Of a stretch of 14,299 nucleotides of DNA, positions 6,335 through 14,030 are shown piece after piece. The notes under the pieces are model-generated. The model was not told the origin of the DNA. It searched no databases and was given only the letters and a program-made list of their open reading frames with translations. Both the position numbers and the translations under genes were made by a program. Origin of the DNA: an uncultured Pirellulales bacterium (lineage in GTDB: Bacteria; Planctomycetota; Planctomycetia; Pirellulales; Lacipirellulaceae); contig CAMYJY010000044.1 in assembly GCA_947258835.1 (NCBI GenBank), positions 1 to 14,299 of the forward strand, written 5' to 3'. The number at the start of each line of letters is the position of its first letter. Position 1 is the first letter of the stretch.

Positions 6335-7834
6335 CTAGCCTGGCGCCAGGCCCTGGTCGACGGCCTGCTGTTCCCGCCGGAAGAGTGCTAGCTGGGCTGC
6401 AAAGGTGTCTGCCTGGACCTGCCACGTGGGGTGACTATCCACGTGCGATTGGCAGTGGGCCACCAGCACGCGGTAGAGGAATTTGAACAATTGCCGGGGC
6501 ACACGCAAACCGGCAAAGGCCTCAATGAGTTGGGCATCCTCGATCTCGGCGGCAAATAAATCGCGGATTCCGGCGGAGACGTCCGCTGCGCTGCAAGCGG
6601 CTACCCGGGCGTCGGCCAGGTCGTACAGCGACTCCCCCGTCCACTCCAGCGAAGGAATCATGTTTTGTTTATCGAGCCGCGCGCGTTGATAAAAATCCCG
6701 CTGCTCATGCTGCACAAATCCGGCCAGTTCGACCGGCAACAATAATTTGAGACCAAGGCCCGGCTGCTTGAGAAACTTATTGTCCAGCATCGACCACACC
6801 AGACCCCGCATGTTCTCCAGCGAGCCATTGATCAGATGCGGTTCGTCTATCCGGTCGACCAGCACCACAATGCCCTGAAATCCACAGGCTTGCAGCACGC
6901 CTTGAAATTTGTAGAGCAACTCGTAGCGGTCATCGGTACGCTGCTTATGCGGTAGGGCCTGGCTATTGATATCGCGGCCAGCAAACTGCATGAAGATCTG
7001 GCGCAACGGATTGACGTCGCGATTCACGCAGCGGAGGTTGCGGCTGACACGGAAGGCCTGCATCCACCACCGCCAGACCTGTGCCATCCAGGGGGCCCAC
7101 CCCAAGGCCATGATCAGCCAAGGCCACACGCTGAGCAGGAGGGTCCAATCTTTCCGCCACCAAAACACGTAGGTCAACACCAGCGCCTTCACGGCCACGC
7201 CAATGCCCCGCGTCGCCCAACTTTGCCACGGCAGGTACCACAGCTGGCGGCGCAGTCGATACCAGCGGGATTGGAAGGCCTCGGTGAGTGAGTTGTCATA
7301 GCAGGCAGCCAGCAGCAGCAGGTCGCGCCTCTGAAAACGGTCCAGCCGTTTTACCACATTGGTAGGCAACTCGTTGGCGGCGGAACCGCTGGGTTGGCTG
7401 GCTCCCAGCAAGCGGTCCACCAAGCTGGTGACTCCTAGCGAGAGGATCGCATCCATGTGGTCCCAGAGCTTCCACTCGGCGAGCACCTTGGCCGGATCAC
7501 GCCGTTTGCGGCCCCTGAGACGATCGGCAAAACGATCCAAAAACGGATTGAAATCATCGTACTCGATCACCCACACGCCGCCGTTGGGATGCTGCTGGTT
7601 GTGCTCCCGCAGCTGTGCGGCAATCTGCAGCCGCAGGGCCGTTTTGCCGGCCCCCTTTTCCCCAAACACAATCGACGTTGCCGGGTTGGTCGGATCGCCA
7701 TACACCTTGTCCCAACTGGGATGGAAGGTGCTCGAGCGACACCGACTCTGAAAAATGGGGTCGGTTTGCGCGTCTTCGTCGGCAAACGGATTGGCCGTCA
7801 TGCCGTGATGTTCCAGGAAATCGTGCAGCTTCAT
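6335..7834 (-). CDS. Predicted membrane-anchored P-loop NTPase
   Basis: A 499-aa protein with Walker A GEKGAGKT (58-65) and Walker B GIVVLVDRIDE (321-331), so it should bind and probably hydrolyse ATP. Between these motifs lies an unusual insert. After a basic stretch (about 189-197) come two hydrophobic Trp-rich segments (about 208-225 and 229-250) that could form a membrane hairpin, then another basic stretch. The N-terminus has an MTANPFADEDA motif similar to the NPF segment at the start of some AAA+/ExeA-like ATPases. A membrane hairpin placed inside the NTPase domain recalls KAP-type NTPases, but I cannot confirm the family. No Shine-Dalgarno is evident at ATG 7834. The gene stands alone, with repeats on both sides, so its context gives no function. 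Confidence 0.8.
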   Translation of the reverse strand: MKLHDFLEHHGMTANPFADEDAQTDPIFQSRCRSSTFHPSWDKVYGDPTNPATSIVFGEKGAGKTALRLQIAAQLREHNQQHPNGGVWVIEYDDFNPFLDRFADRLRGRKRRDPAKVLAEWKLWDHMDAILSLGVTSLVDRLLGASQPSGSAANELPTNVVKRLDRFQRRDLLLLAACYDNSLTEAFQSRWYRLRRQLWYLPWQSWATRGIGVAVKALVLTYVFWWRKDWTLLLSVWPWLIMALGWAPWMAQVWRWWMQAFRVSRNLRCVNRDVNPLRQIFMQFAGRDINSQALPHKQRTDDRYELLYKFQGVLQACGFQGIVVLVDRIDEPHLINGSLENMRGLVWSMLDNKFLKQPGLGLKLLLPVELAGFVQHEQRDFYQRARLDKQNMIPSLEWTGESLYDLADARVAACSAADVSAGIRDLFAAEIEDAQLIEAFAGLRVPRQLFKFLYRVLVAHCQSHVDSHPTWQVQADTFAAQLALFRREQQAVDQGLAPG

Positions 7835-7941
7835 AACACTTTGTCAGGCGGGTTCCGACGGGCCGGGGGACACCTCCCAGGCGTTCCCCGGGGGGACACA
7901 CGGCTGGGACAGCGGATTTCTCAAGGGAGGCTTTTTTATCT

Positions 7942-8000
7942 GCAGTTTCTCAAAAATGGCCACAGGCCGTTCTTTCAGCAGTCCCTTGATCCGCACCAAG
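7942..8000 (+). repeat. Diverged copy of the GGCCGTTCTTT hairpin repeat
   Basis: This stretch aligns over about 60 bases with 8191-8250. Shared blocks in order are GCAGTTTC, AAA, GGCC, GGCCGTTCTTT, AGTC, TTGATC and ACCAA. The stem is damaged here: only GGCC-ACA-GGCC and scattered outer pairs remain. Confidence 0.65.
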
Positions 8001-8015
8001 CGGTGTGGGGAGAGC

Positions 8016-8122
8016 CTTTAGGCGTTGGGCAGATGAGAACTTACCCATCGACAGCCCAATGAATTGGCTTCGCTGGGATTTTCGATCACGCGGCAGGTAA
8101 AAACTTACCTGCCGCTCGCCTT
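8016..8122 (+). repeat. 107-bp element, copy 1
   Basis: Matches 10743-10849 in the same orientation over 107 bases with two substitutions, both in the AATGAATTGG segment (AATGGATTCG in copy 2). Two foldable parts are visible: CGTTGGGC with GCCCAATG (one G-U pair), and a perfect 11-bp stem GCGGCAGGTAA/TTACCTGCCGC (8090-8100 with 8105-8115) closing an AAAC loop. No long open frame spans both copies in a way that suggests a protein. It could be a mobile miniature element or a structured RNA. It lies about 175 bases upstream of a plus-strand gene. Confidence 0.85.
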
Positions 8123-8190
8123 TAAGTATAGTTTGTCAAAACACCCGGTTGCAGCGTTTTTTGGCAACTTCGCCTGATTCATGATAGGCT

Positions 8191-8250
8191 GCAGTTTCGG
8201 AAAGAACGGCCTCCGGCCGTTCTTTCCGAAGTCAATTGATCGGAACCAAA
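8191..8250 (+). repeat. Perfect 16-bp stem hairpin (GGCCGTTCTTTCC repeat)
   Basis: Bases 8196-8211 and 8215-8230 are exact reverse complements with a three-base loop (TCC). The following 20 bases also match the diverged copy at 7942-8000, so the repeat is larger than the hairpin. It lies just upstream of the 141-aa hypothetical gene, where it could act on the transcript leader. Confidence 0.75.
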
Positions 8251-8298
8251 GTCGATCGTGAAGACTCGCCCTGGGATCATCCCCACAGGCCCCCCTTG

Positions 8299-8724
8299 AT
8301 GCAACAACAACCCAGATATGGCTATTATCCCTGGTGGCCGGAGGATGGCGATGCGTGGCTCCATCCGGAAGATGTCGCCCAGGCCCGAAAAATGATTCCC
8401 AGCTGGCGGGTGTTTCGTCGTGCCGGTGAGCAACCCCCGTATGTCGTGTTGCACTACGGGGCGGTGCGGCTGCGTGTACTGCGGACCCTGTGGCAGGAGG
8501 TAACCCCAGAAGGATTTGAAATAGGGGACTGGGTCGAAGTCCTCTCCCGAGGCCTCCGCAATACTCCCTGTACGGGCGTGATCCAAGATCTGCTGTGGGA
8601 TCCCGACAGTCGTTGTTTGCGGTACCTGGTCCGGGAACAGGACAAGCTGCTGACCAAGCCGTTCGCACGTGACGACTTACGGCATGTGGAGGCCTTGCAG
8701 GAGCCCGACGTAGAGCATCCGTAA
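8299..8724 (+). CDS. Conserved hypothetical protein, likely planctomycete-specific
   Basis: A 141-aa soluble protein with a Trp/Tyr/Pro-rich start (YGYYPWWPEDGDAWLHPEDV), then IPSWRVFRR, YVVLHYG, LRTLWQEV, GFEIGDWVEV and a C-terminal RNTPCTGVIQDLLWDPDSR segment. I recall similar proteins from planctomycete genomes but know no function. No signal peptide or membrane helix is seen. The short all-beta-looking pattern with GDWVEV and TGVIQDLLWD resembles small barrel-like folds. I choose ATG 8299: the TTG at 8236 would place the first residues inside the hairpin repeat. No clear Shine-Dalgarno precedes 8299, so the start is uncertain. It converges on the sigma-54 regulator gene with 68 bases between the stops. 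Confidence 0.75.
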   Translation: MQQQPRYGYYPWWPEDGDAWLHPEDVAQARKMIPSWRVFRRAGEQPPYVVLHYGAVRLRVLRTLWQEVTPEGFEIGDWVEVLSRGLRNTPCTGVIQDLLWDPDSRCLRYLVREQDKLLTKPFARDDLRHVEALQEPDVEHP

Positions 8725-8792
8725 ACAACTCAAACTGAAAACGAGGTCGCCTGTCAAAATCGAGCACACGCTGGGGGCGATTGATCTCCCCC

Positions 8793-10172
8793 CTAATTCC
8801 GGCTGTATTTTTCGTCTTCCAAGCCCAGCTTTTTCATTTTCTTGTACAGCGTGGTCCGGTTGACGCCCAGGGTATCGGCCGTGGCATTGCGGTTCCAGTT
8901 GTTGGACTCCAGCACTTCCAAAATAATCCGCCGCTCGGGCTCTTCGAGGGCTTCTTTCAGCGACATGCTCCCGATGCGTGGCAGGCTCATCGCCGGGCCA
9001 CCGGTGACATCTCGGGGAAGATCGGCGAGGGCGACCAGCTCGTTCTTGCCCAGCAACACGGAACGCTCCACCACGTTCTGCAGCTCACGAATATTGCCTG
9101 GCCAAGGGTAGAGTTCCAGCGCCGCCAAGGCTTCTTCGCTGAATCCCTGCACGGGGCGATTGGTGTCTTCGCGTAGTTCGTTGAGGAAAGACTGGGCCAG
9201 CAGGGGAATATCACTGGCACGTTCACGCAAAGCGGGCAACTCGACATTGATGACATTCACGCGATAGTACAGGTCCTGCCGGAAACGCCCATCAGCCACC
9301 GCTTGGGCCAAGTCCTCATTCGTGGCCAGAATGATGCGGACATCGACTTTGCAGGTCTTGTCACCGCCGACGGGTTCAAATTCGAGCTCTTGCAGCACCC
9401 GCAACAATTTAACTTGCATGGCGGGACTGGCCGTGCCAACTTCATCCAGAAAAATCGTCCCTCCATCGGCCTGCATGAATTTACCGACCTTGTTGCCGGT
9501 AGCCCCCGTGAAGGCCCCAGCCACGTGGCCGAACAGCTCACTTTCCAAGAGGTTCTCGGGCAACGCACCGCAGGCCACTTCAATAAATGGCTTGGCGGAG
9601 CGCGCACTTTGACGATGGATCGTGCGGGCAATCATCGACTTCCCCGTGCCACTTTCGCCCGTAATCAAAATGGTGGCCTTGGTGTCGGCGACACTGTGGA
9701 CCATCTCAAACACCCGCAACATCCGAGGATCTTGGCCGACGATGTTCCCCATGGCATGGTGTTTGTCCAGTTCCTTGCGGAGCTGTGTATTCTCTTCGAT
9801 GACTTGGCGTTGGTTCAGGGCCCGCTCGATGGACAGCACCAGCTCGTCACCAATCAGCGGTTTGGTGAGATAGTCGGCCGCTCCCGCCCGCATGGCTTCG
9901 ACGGCCGCATCCGCGTCTCCGTAGCCCGTCATGAGCACTACGTGACTCCCCGGATAGTTGCGCTGAACTTGTTCCAACAAATCGAACCCGTCGCCGTCTT
10001 GCAAGCGCACGTCGACCAATAACATTTCGTAGGCCCGTTGGCTGAGTTTTTCCAACGCATCGGCGTAGCCGCCGGCCGTATCGACGGGTAAACCTTGGCT
10101 GCGTAACCAATCAGCCAGGGACTCCAATAATTGTTGGTCGTCATCAACCAACAGCAAAGTTTCCTGTGTCAT
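8793..10172 (-). CDS. NtrC-family sigma-54-dependent response regulator
   Basis: A 459-aa transcriptional activator. Its receiver domain (about 5-118) has the acidic pair D10-D11, phosphoacceptor D54 (LLVDVRL), T82 and K104 (YLTKP). The AAA+ domain (about 142-375) shows Walker A GESGTGKS (172-179), the sigma-54 contact loop GAFTGA (219-224), Walker B TIFLDE (239-244) and WPGNIREL (357-364). A Fis-type helix-turn-helix ends the protein (about 425-450, NRNATADTLGVNRTTLYKKM). All key residues are intact, so it should be phosphorylated and activate sigma-54 promoters. ATG 10172 has GAAGAGG a few bases upstream. No histidine kinase gene is adjacent, so it is an orphan within this window and its signal and targets are unknown. 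Confidence 0.95.
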   Translation of the reverse strand: MTQETLLLVDDDQQLLESLADWLRSQGLPVDTAGGYADALEKLSQRAYEMLLVDVRLQDGDGFDLLEQVQRNYPGSHVVLMTGYGDADAAVEAMRAGAADYLTKPLIGDELVLSIERALNQRQVIEENTQLRKELDKHHAMGNIVGQDPRMLRVFEMVHSVADTKATILITGESGTGKSMIARTIHRQSARSAKPFIEVACGALPENLLESELFGHVAGAFTGATGNKVGKFMQADGGTIFLDEVGTASPAMQVKLLRVLQELEFEPVGGDKTCKVDVRIILATNEDLAQAVADGRFRQDLYYRVNVINVELPALRERASDIPLLAQSFLNELREDTNRPVQGFSEEALAALELYPWPGNIRELQNVVERSVLLGKNELVALADLPRDVTGGPAMSLPRIGSMSLKEALEEPERRIILEVLESNNWNRNATADTLGVNRTTLYKKMKKLGLEDEKYSRN

Positions 10173-10742
10173 CGAACCCTCTTCTCCGGGCAGGGAGCAC
10201 TTCGGCTCACCGTAAAAACGGCTGGCCTAGCGCAGGCTGTATGCAATGGGTAGCCAGGAGAAACGGCGATCGTGCGTGGGGAGATGACGCATCACTGCAC
10301 CGCCGCAGGGGAGGTTTCACCATAGGCTGTCGCTAAATATGTACGTCGCGGTAAGCGCACGGTCAACAAAAAGTCAGGAGTTCCAAATTTGGCCCCTGAA
10401 GCCGAGTGCGGGCCAAGTGCTAGCTGCCAACAGCGCCGGTTCCCGGGCAGCTGATGGCCCCGAGCCCTGGCGGGAACGGGCGGGAATTTAGGTAATACTT
10501 CAGCCATCTGCAGTAGTCAGGTCGTAAGAGCAACTGCCATCATGCGTTACGTCCTATGCCAACTGACCCTTCAAAGTTATGCTCAGGCTTTTTGCGAGCC
10601 GCAGGACCGCGGCGTCGTTGGAGGCGACTCCTCTGGACAGCTGCGCTGCCAGTGAACCTAGGGCGTCCCACGGAACGTGTGGTAAATCAAGCTATAGTTT
10701 TACAATGCCTGCAGGACAAGAACCGCAGCAATTTTTTGCCAG
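10173..10742. other. Gene-free region upstream of the response regulator
   Basis: About 570 bases hold no convincing gene. The notable structure is a two-part stem-loop at 10410-10460: GGGCC (10410-10414) pairs with GGCCC (10456-10460), and AGCTGCC (10422-10428) pairs with GGCAGCT (10446-10452). A 71-codon frame on the minus strand (10292-10507) lacks a ribosome site and recognisable content, so I do not call it a gene. Confidence 0.45.
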
Positions 10743-10849
10743 CTTTAGGCGTTGGGCAGATGAGAACTTACCCATCGACAGCCCAATGGATTCGCTTCGC
10801 TGGGATTTTCGATCACGCGGCAGGTAAAAACTTACCTGCCGCTCGCCTT
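10743..10849 (+). repeat. 107-bp element, copy 2
   Basis: Same orientation and length as 8016-8122, with two substitutions. The 11-bp stem (10817-10827 with 10832-10842, AAAC loop) and the TTGGGC/GCCCAA helix are unchanged. It ends 34 bases before the start codon of the DUF2442 gene and about 20 bases before that gene's Shine-Dalgarno, so it would lie in its 5' leader if transcription starts upstream. Flanks outside the 107 bases do not match copy 1, and no target-site duplication is obvious. Confidence 0.85.
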
Positions 10850-10883
10850 ATGAGCATCACACTACCGTGAAGGAAGGCCTGGG

Positions 10884-11156
10884 ATGACGACCACAACCGT
10901 TGCTCTCGACACCGCCGTCGGGCCAGCTGTCCTACGGGCATGGGCCGTGGAAAGAACTGTGTATATTGAACTTTATGACGGACGGATCATCGGGTTTCCG
11001 GCTGATCGCTACCGCATTCTCTCCCAAGCCTCGAACGAACAGTTGGCCCAAGTGCAGATCGAACGAGATGGGCATGCACTGCGCTGGGAGGAAGTCGATG
11101 AAGAGCTCATGGTACCCGGCATTGTTGCCAACAGTTTTGAACTCCCACCAAGGTAA
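10884..11156 (+). CDS. DUF2442 domain protein
   Basis: A 90-aa protein whose pattern fits DUF2442: a beta-rich start, LYDGRIIGFPADRYRILSQA, then an IERDGHALRWEEVDEELMVPGI segment corresponding to the family's typical WpdlDEDisvegLL ending. ATG 10884 follows GAAGGAAGG at a suitable distance. DUF2442 proteins often lie beside a DUF4160 partner in toxin-antitoxin-like pairs, but no such partner is present here. It is therefore solitary and its role is unknown. The gene converges on xerC, with 124 bases between the stop codons. Confidence 0.8.
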   Translation: MTTTTVALDTAVGPAVLRAWAVERTVYIELYDGRIIGFPADRYRILSQASNEQLAQVQIERDGHALRWEEVDEELMVPGIVANSFELPPR

Positions 11157-11280
11157 TGTCTCCCAGAGATCTTGACGGGGCTGACCACAACAGCGGCCGA
11201 ATTTCCTGGCGGAGTTCACGCAGCATATTCCTCCGCAGGACTCGCATCGGATGCGTGGCGGACGGTTGGTATCCGAGGGC

Positions 11281-12180
11281 CTAGGTTGCCCTGGGGTGGG
11301 CCCGTTCGTAGGCCGCCCGCAGATTCTTGGTACTCACGTGGGTATAGACCTGCGTGGTCTCGAGGCTTTTGTGGCCCAGCAGTTCCTGCACGCTACGGAT
11401 GTCAGCGCCTCGGTCGAGTAGATGGGTGGCAAAGCTGTGCCGCAGGGTATGCGGGCTGGTACGGGTATCCAGGTCCGTTTCGCGGAGATATTTTTCCAGC
11501 ATGCGGCCCACGCTGCGGGTCGTGAGTCGGGTGCCAAAACGATTGACAAACACCGGGATCCGCCCAGCGGAGGGGACGGTGTCCGAAAGTTTGCGTTGGG
11601 ACAGCCAGGCTGTCAGTGCGGCTTGGGCATACGAACCCAACGGAGCCAGGCGTTCCTTACGGCCCTTACCGCGCACTCGAAGAATACCCTGGGCAAAATC
11701 AAGATCGCTATCGTCCAGATCCACCAGCTCACTTACTCGCAGGCCAGCGGAGTACAGCGTTTCCAACATGGCCCGGTCACGCAAGCCCAGGGCTGCCTGG
11801 TCGGAAGGCGCGGCGAGGAGGCGAGCGATTTCGGTGGTCGAAAGAAAGTGGGGCAGCTGTTTGGCTTTGCGAGGATTCCGCAGTGCCTTGGCCGGGTTGC
11901 TATCAACCCAGTTTTCCCGCTGGCCAAAGCGGTAAAAACTACGGAGCGAGGCCAACTTGCGCGCAATGGACGCCTTGGCATAACCGGCCTCGTGGAGGGC
12001 CGCCAGATAGCCGCGCAGCTCCACCGAAGTCAGGTGACCAGGTGCCGGGCAGCGGCCCGTTTCATCTTGAAAATAATCGACCAGCGTCTCCAAATCTTCG
12101 CGGTAGGCCTTGAGCGTGTGCTCCGAAGCCCCCCGCTCAACCTGGAGATACCGCAAGAATTTAGCGATCTGGCGTTGCAT
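11281..12180 (-). CDS. xerC: Tyrosine recombinase XerC
   Basis: A 299-aa site-specific recombinase. XerC with XerD normally resolves chromosome dimers at dif during cell division. The N-terminal SAM-like core-binding domain (about 1-90, ASEHTLKAYREDL) is followed by the catalytic domain with R148 (SAGLRVSEL), K172 (RVRGKGRKERL), H244 and R247 (SPHTLRHSFATHLL), H270 (ELLGHKSLETT) and nucleophile Y279 (QVYTHV). The ending (VSTKNLRAAYERAHPRA) is more like XerC than XerD. Length is normal and all catalytic residues are present. ATG 12180 follows a 16-bp palindrome and a C-rich run with no Shine-Dalgarno, so translation may be coupled to the small gene 24 bases upstream. It is not near other mobile genes, which supports a housekeeping role. 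Confidence 0.9.
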   Translation of the reverse strand: MQRQIAKFLRYLQVERGASEHTLKAYREDLETLVDYFQDETGRCPAPGHLTSVELRGYLAALHEAGYAKASIARKLASLRSFYRFGQRENWVDSNPAKALRNPRKAKQLPHFLSTTEIARLLAAPSDQAALGLRDRAMLETLYSAGLRVSELVDLDDSDLDFAQGILRVRGKGRKERLAPLGSYAQAALTAWLSQRKLSDTVPSAGRIPVFVNRFGTRLTTRSVGRMLEKYLRETDLDTRTSPHTLRHSFATHLLDRGADIRSVQELLGHKSLETTQVYTHVSTKNLRAAYERAHPRAT

Positions 12181-12186
12181 GGGGGA

Positions 12187-12202
12187 GAGGGGCTAGCCCC
12201 TC
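12187..12202. repeat. Perfect palindrome with GGGGCTA heptamer
   Basis: GAGGGGCTAGCCCCTC reads the same on both strands. It fills most of the 23-base gap between the 78-aa gene and xerC, and contains the GGGGCTA unit seen twice between pheS and pheT. In the mRNA it can form an 8-bp perfect self-dyad or pair between molecules. Confidence 0.7.
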
Positions 12203-12203
12203 A

Positions 12204-12440
12204 TCATTCATCCAGTGGCTGAGATAGCGAATTTCGCTGAAAATGCTGGCCCACGGGCCCCGCTTGCCTGACCTTTTGACTGAGCACTGCCGCATCATAC
12301 CAAGAAAAGCTCAGCTCAGAATTCGAGGCATAGCGACCAAGCAACCGCAAAGTTTCCGCCCGCTGATTGTCGTCGAACAGAAAGATGTAACGCTCTTTTC
12401 CTTTGACAAGTGCCAACACATTGATGTCATCATCGTTCAC
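12204..12440 (-). CDS. Small conserved hypothetical protein upstream of xerC
   Basis: A 78-aa acidic-start protein (NDDDINVLALVKGKERYIFL) with FDDNQRAETLRLLGRYASN and LSFSWYDAAVLSQKVR. The pattern KGKERYIFLFDD...RAETLRLLGRYAS is one I associate with a small planctomycete family; no function is known to me. GTG 12440 is chosen because AGGAG lies ten bases upstream and the recognisable sequence begins there. The frame is open back to 12527 without a supporting ribosome site. It ends 23 bases before xerC on the same strand, so the two are probably cotranscribed. Confidence 0.75.
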   Translation of the reverse strand: MNDDDINVLALVKGKERYIFLFDDNQRAETLRLLGRYASNSELSFSWYDAAVLSQKVRQAGPVGQHFQRNSLSQPLDE

Positions 12441-12678
12441 GGTGGCAGCTCTCCTAGCGGCAACTCGGGGGGTTGGCCAATCATGGTGCCGGTCCATGAG
12501 TGGGCAAGGTTTGCAAGGTTGGACCACGGTACCTACCGCCTGGTGCTAGGGCGCGCGTGGCCAAGGCGAAGCCGGTCCGGCGAGAAAGGGCTTCTAAAGG
12601 CACGTCCCACAACCGTCTGCTCTCCTTGTCGGCCGCTGGACACCCCTGGTGGGGTTTTGGGATCGGCTTCTAAGTTGT
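12441..12678. other. Intergenic region before the xerC operon
   Basis: It holds no gene that I can support. A short dyad ACCCC-TGGT-GGGGT followed by TTTT on the plus strand (about 12640-12657) looks terminator-like only for plus-strand transcription, where there is no gene to end. No convincing promoter for the small gene and xerC was found. Confidence 0.35.
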
Positions 12679-13851
12679 CTATCGGCTTTCAGGCCAGCGC
12701 AACACCAGACGCGTTTTATGACTACCGCCGCGCGCTGACAGCATCTCGGAGATATGCATGTGACAGCAAAAGCGGAGGAAATCCTCGCTGCGCTGCAAAT
12801 ACGATTGCCAGCCGCCAAAACGGGCATCGTCGCGGAAATAGACGTACCCCTTGAGTGCTTGCGTGACATCGGGATCGGTCCCCCGATAGATGCGTGTTTG
12901 CCTGAGCACAGGGCCATGATGGGGCACGCAGGCCGGGCGCTCGCCGGGAGTCGGCGCGGGTAGGCAACCGCTGACGTCCAGCCCGAAGGGTGGCATGGCG
13001 CCAACCGGATTACCTGGCGCATTCTTAACGATTGTGGCGTTTGATTCGTTGGCAGCGTTACCGCGATCGGCACTGCCAGCGGGCGCCGGTACGGCTGCTG
13101 GCAGCGTTTCGGTTTGGGATACGGGAACGATCTCCTGCGCTGCCAGCGGCGGAGATCCTTGCTGCGGACTCCTTGCCGGCCCATGGCTTGCGGGCGGTAG
13201 CTTACTGTGGCTGACGGCCCTCCGTTCCGCCCTGCCGTGCTGGCTGGCCTTGTCCGCCGGTGTGAGCGTAGCAGGGGGAGGCGGCAACACGTGACACTGC
13301 GCATCGCAGTCGGGGGCTTGCGCCGCCATTTGAGCGCGGGCCAACTCCAGCTGGGACTCGTACACGAGGGATTCGGGAATGTACTCCTCTGCCGGTGTAT
13401 TCCACGGCAGTCCATAGCCCACGGGAATTTCATGATAGCCCGGATTGGCCGTGTACCACTCGACGTGCAGTCCCAGACGTGGTGGGTAATAGGGCGTGTA
13501 GTCCGTCACGGCTCCCACCACGACGGCATCCACCCCCAACAACTGCGCCAGGCGGCGGGCCTCGCCGGCACCTGCCAGCTCGATGCGGTGGGCAATCATG
13601 GCCTCTTCCACGACATTCAGCGGGACCACTTCAAAGCCAGGCGTGGCCTGCAGCTCGGAAAAATACGCCATCGTCACCGCACGACCATCCAGCGTGGGCT
13701 CGTCGGAATGATTGAAAAACGGCGCCACCGCTACCCGGCTCAACTGGGGAAAAGGGTTGCGAATGATGGGCCGATGCGAGACCTCGGGCAACACCAAATG
13801 GCAGCCACCGATCAGCAGGCAGCACGAGAGTATGAACAAGCTTCCACGCAT
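12679..13851 (-). CDS. Lipoprotein with CsgG/LpoB-like domain
   Basis: A 390-aa protein with a lipoprotein signal peptide: MRGS, a hydrophobic core, then IGGC with lipidated Cys17. The next part (about 36-120) reads LSRVAVAPFFNHSDEP, YFSELQATPGFEVVP and ARRLAQLLGVDAVVVGAVTDY. This is the fold pattern of CsgG, LpoB and GNA1162-like envelope lipoproteins. A proline/alanine-rich linker (about 215-330) separates it from a conserved-looking C-terminus (RQTRIYRGTDPDVTQALKGY, FRDDARFGGWQSYLQRSEDFLRF split around it). I choose ATG 13851 because AGAGGA lies ten bases upstream and it begins the signal peptide; the longer frame to 13971 would bury that signal. It probably sits in the outer membrane facing the periplasm. 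Its exact role (secretion, cell wall synthase activation or other) cannot be told. Confidence 0.85.
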   Translation of the reverse strand: MRGSLFILSCCLLIGGCHLVLPEVSHRPIIRNPFPQLSRVAVAPFFNHSDEPTLDGRAVTMAYFSELQATPGFEVVPLNVVEEAMIAHRIELAGAGEARRLAQLLGVDAVVVGAVTDYTPYYPPRLGLHVEWYTANPGYHEIPVGYGLPWNTPAEEYIPESLVYESQLELARAQMAAQAPDCDAQCHVLPPPPATLTPADKASQHGRAERRAVSHSKLPPASHGPARSPQQGSPPLAAQEIVPVSQTETLPAAVPAPAGSADRGNAANESNATIVKNAPGNPVGAMPPFGLDVSGCLPAPTPGERPACVPHHGPVLRQTRIYRGTDPDVTQALKGYVYFRDDARFGGWQSYLQRSEDFLRFCCHMHISEMLSARGGSHKTRLVLRWPESR

Positions 13852-14030
13852 GGGTATGAGATTCCTCTGGCCCCGCTTCCAAATTGGGACGCAACCCAAG
13901 CTGCCTGGCAGAGTGGTCACGCTGTCGGAATCTTCGGCATAATCCGCAAAGTCGCTGGAGAAAAAATCCAAACTCAGCGGCCACTGCTAGCACAAACGCA
14001 GGGGCCCGAGCGCGAGCGCACCCCGCGGTT

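Larger units (their letters stand above)
7835..8298. other. Gene-free repeat-rich region between divergent genes
   Basis: This gap lies between the NTPase (minus) and the 141-aa hypothetical gene (plus). It contains a diverged hairpin repeat (7942-8000), one copy of the 107-bp element (8016-8122) and the intact hairpin repeat (8191-8250). A TATACT on the minus strand (8125-8130) could serve the NTPase gene but has no convincing -35 box. No real open frame is seen. Confidence 0.6.

Noticed and set aside
8105..8767. 220-codon minus-strand frame
   Set aside because: It is antisense to the 141-aa hypothetical gene, whose plus-strand protein shows conserved-looking motifs.
10292..10507. 71-codon minus-strand frame
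   Set aside because: No Shine-Dalgarno, no recognisable motif, and it crosses a strong stem-loop (10410-10460).
10556..10870. Plus-strand frame of 104 codons covering the 107-bp element
   Set aside because: It includes non-coding repeat sequence. The corresponding copy at 8016-8122 sits in a different, equally arbitrary frame.
10884..11156. Complete toxin-antitoxin pair
   Set aside because: The DUF2442 gene has no partner gene on either side; only repeats and xerC adjoin it.
13852..13971. N-terminal extension of the lipoprotein to 13971
   Set aside because: It would bury a clear lipoprotein signal peptide. ATG 13851 has a good ribosome site.
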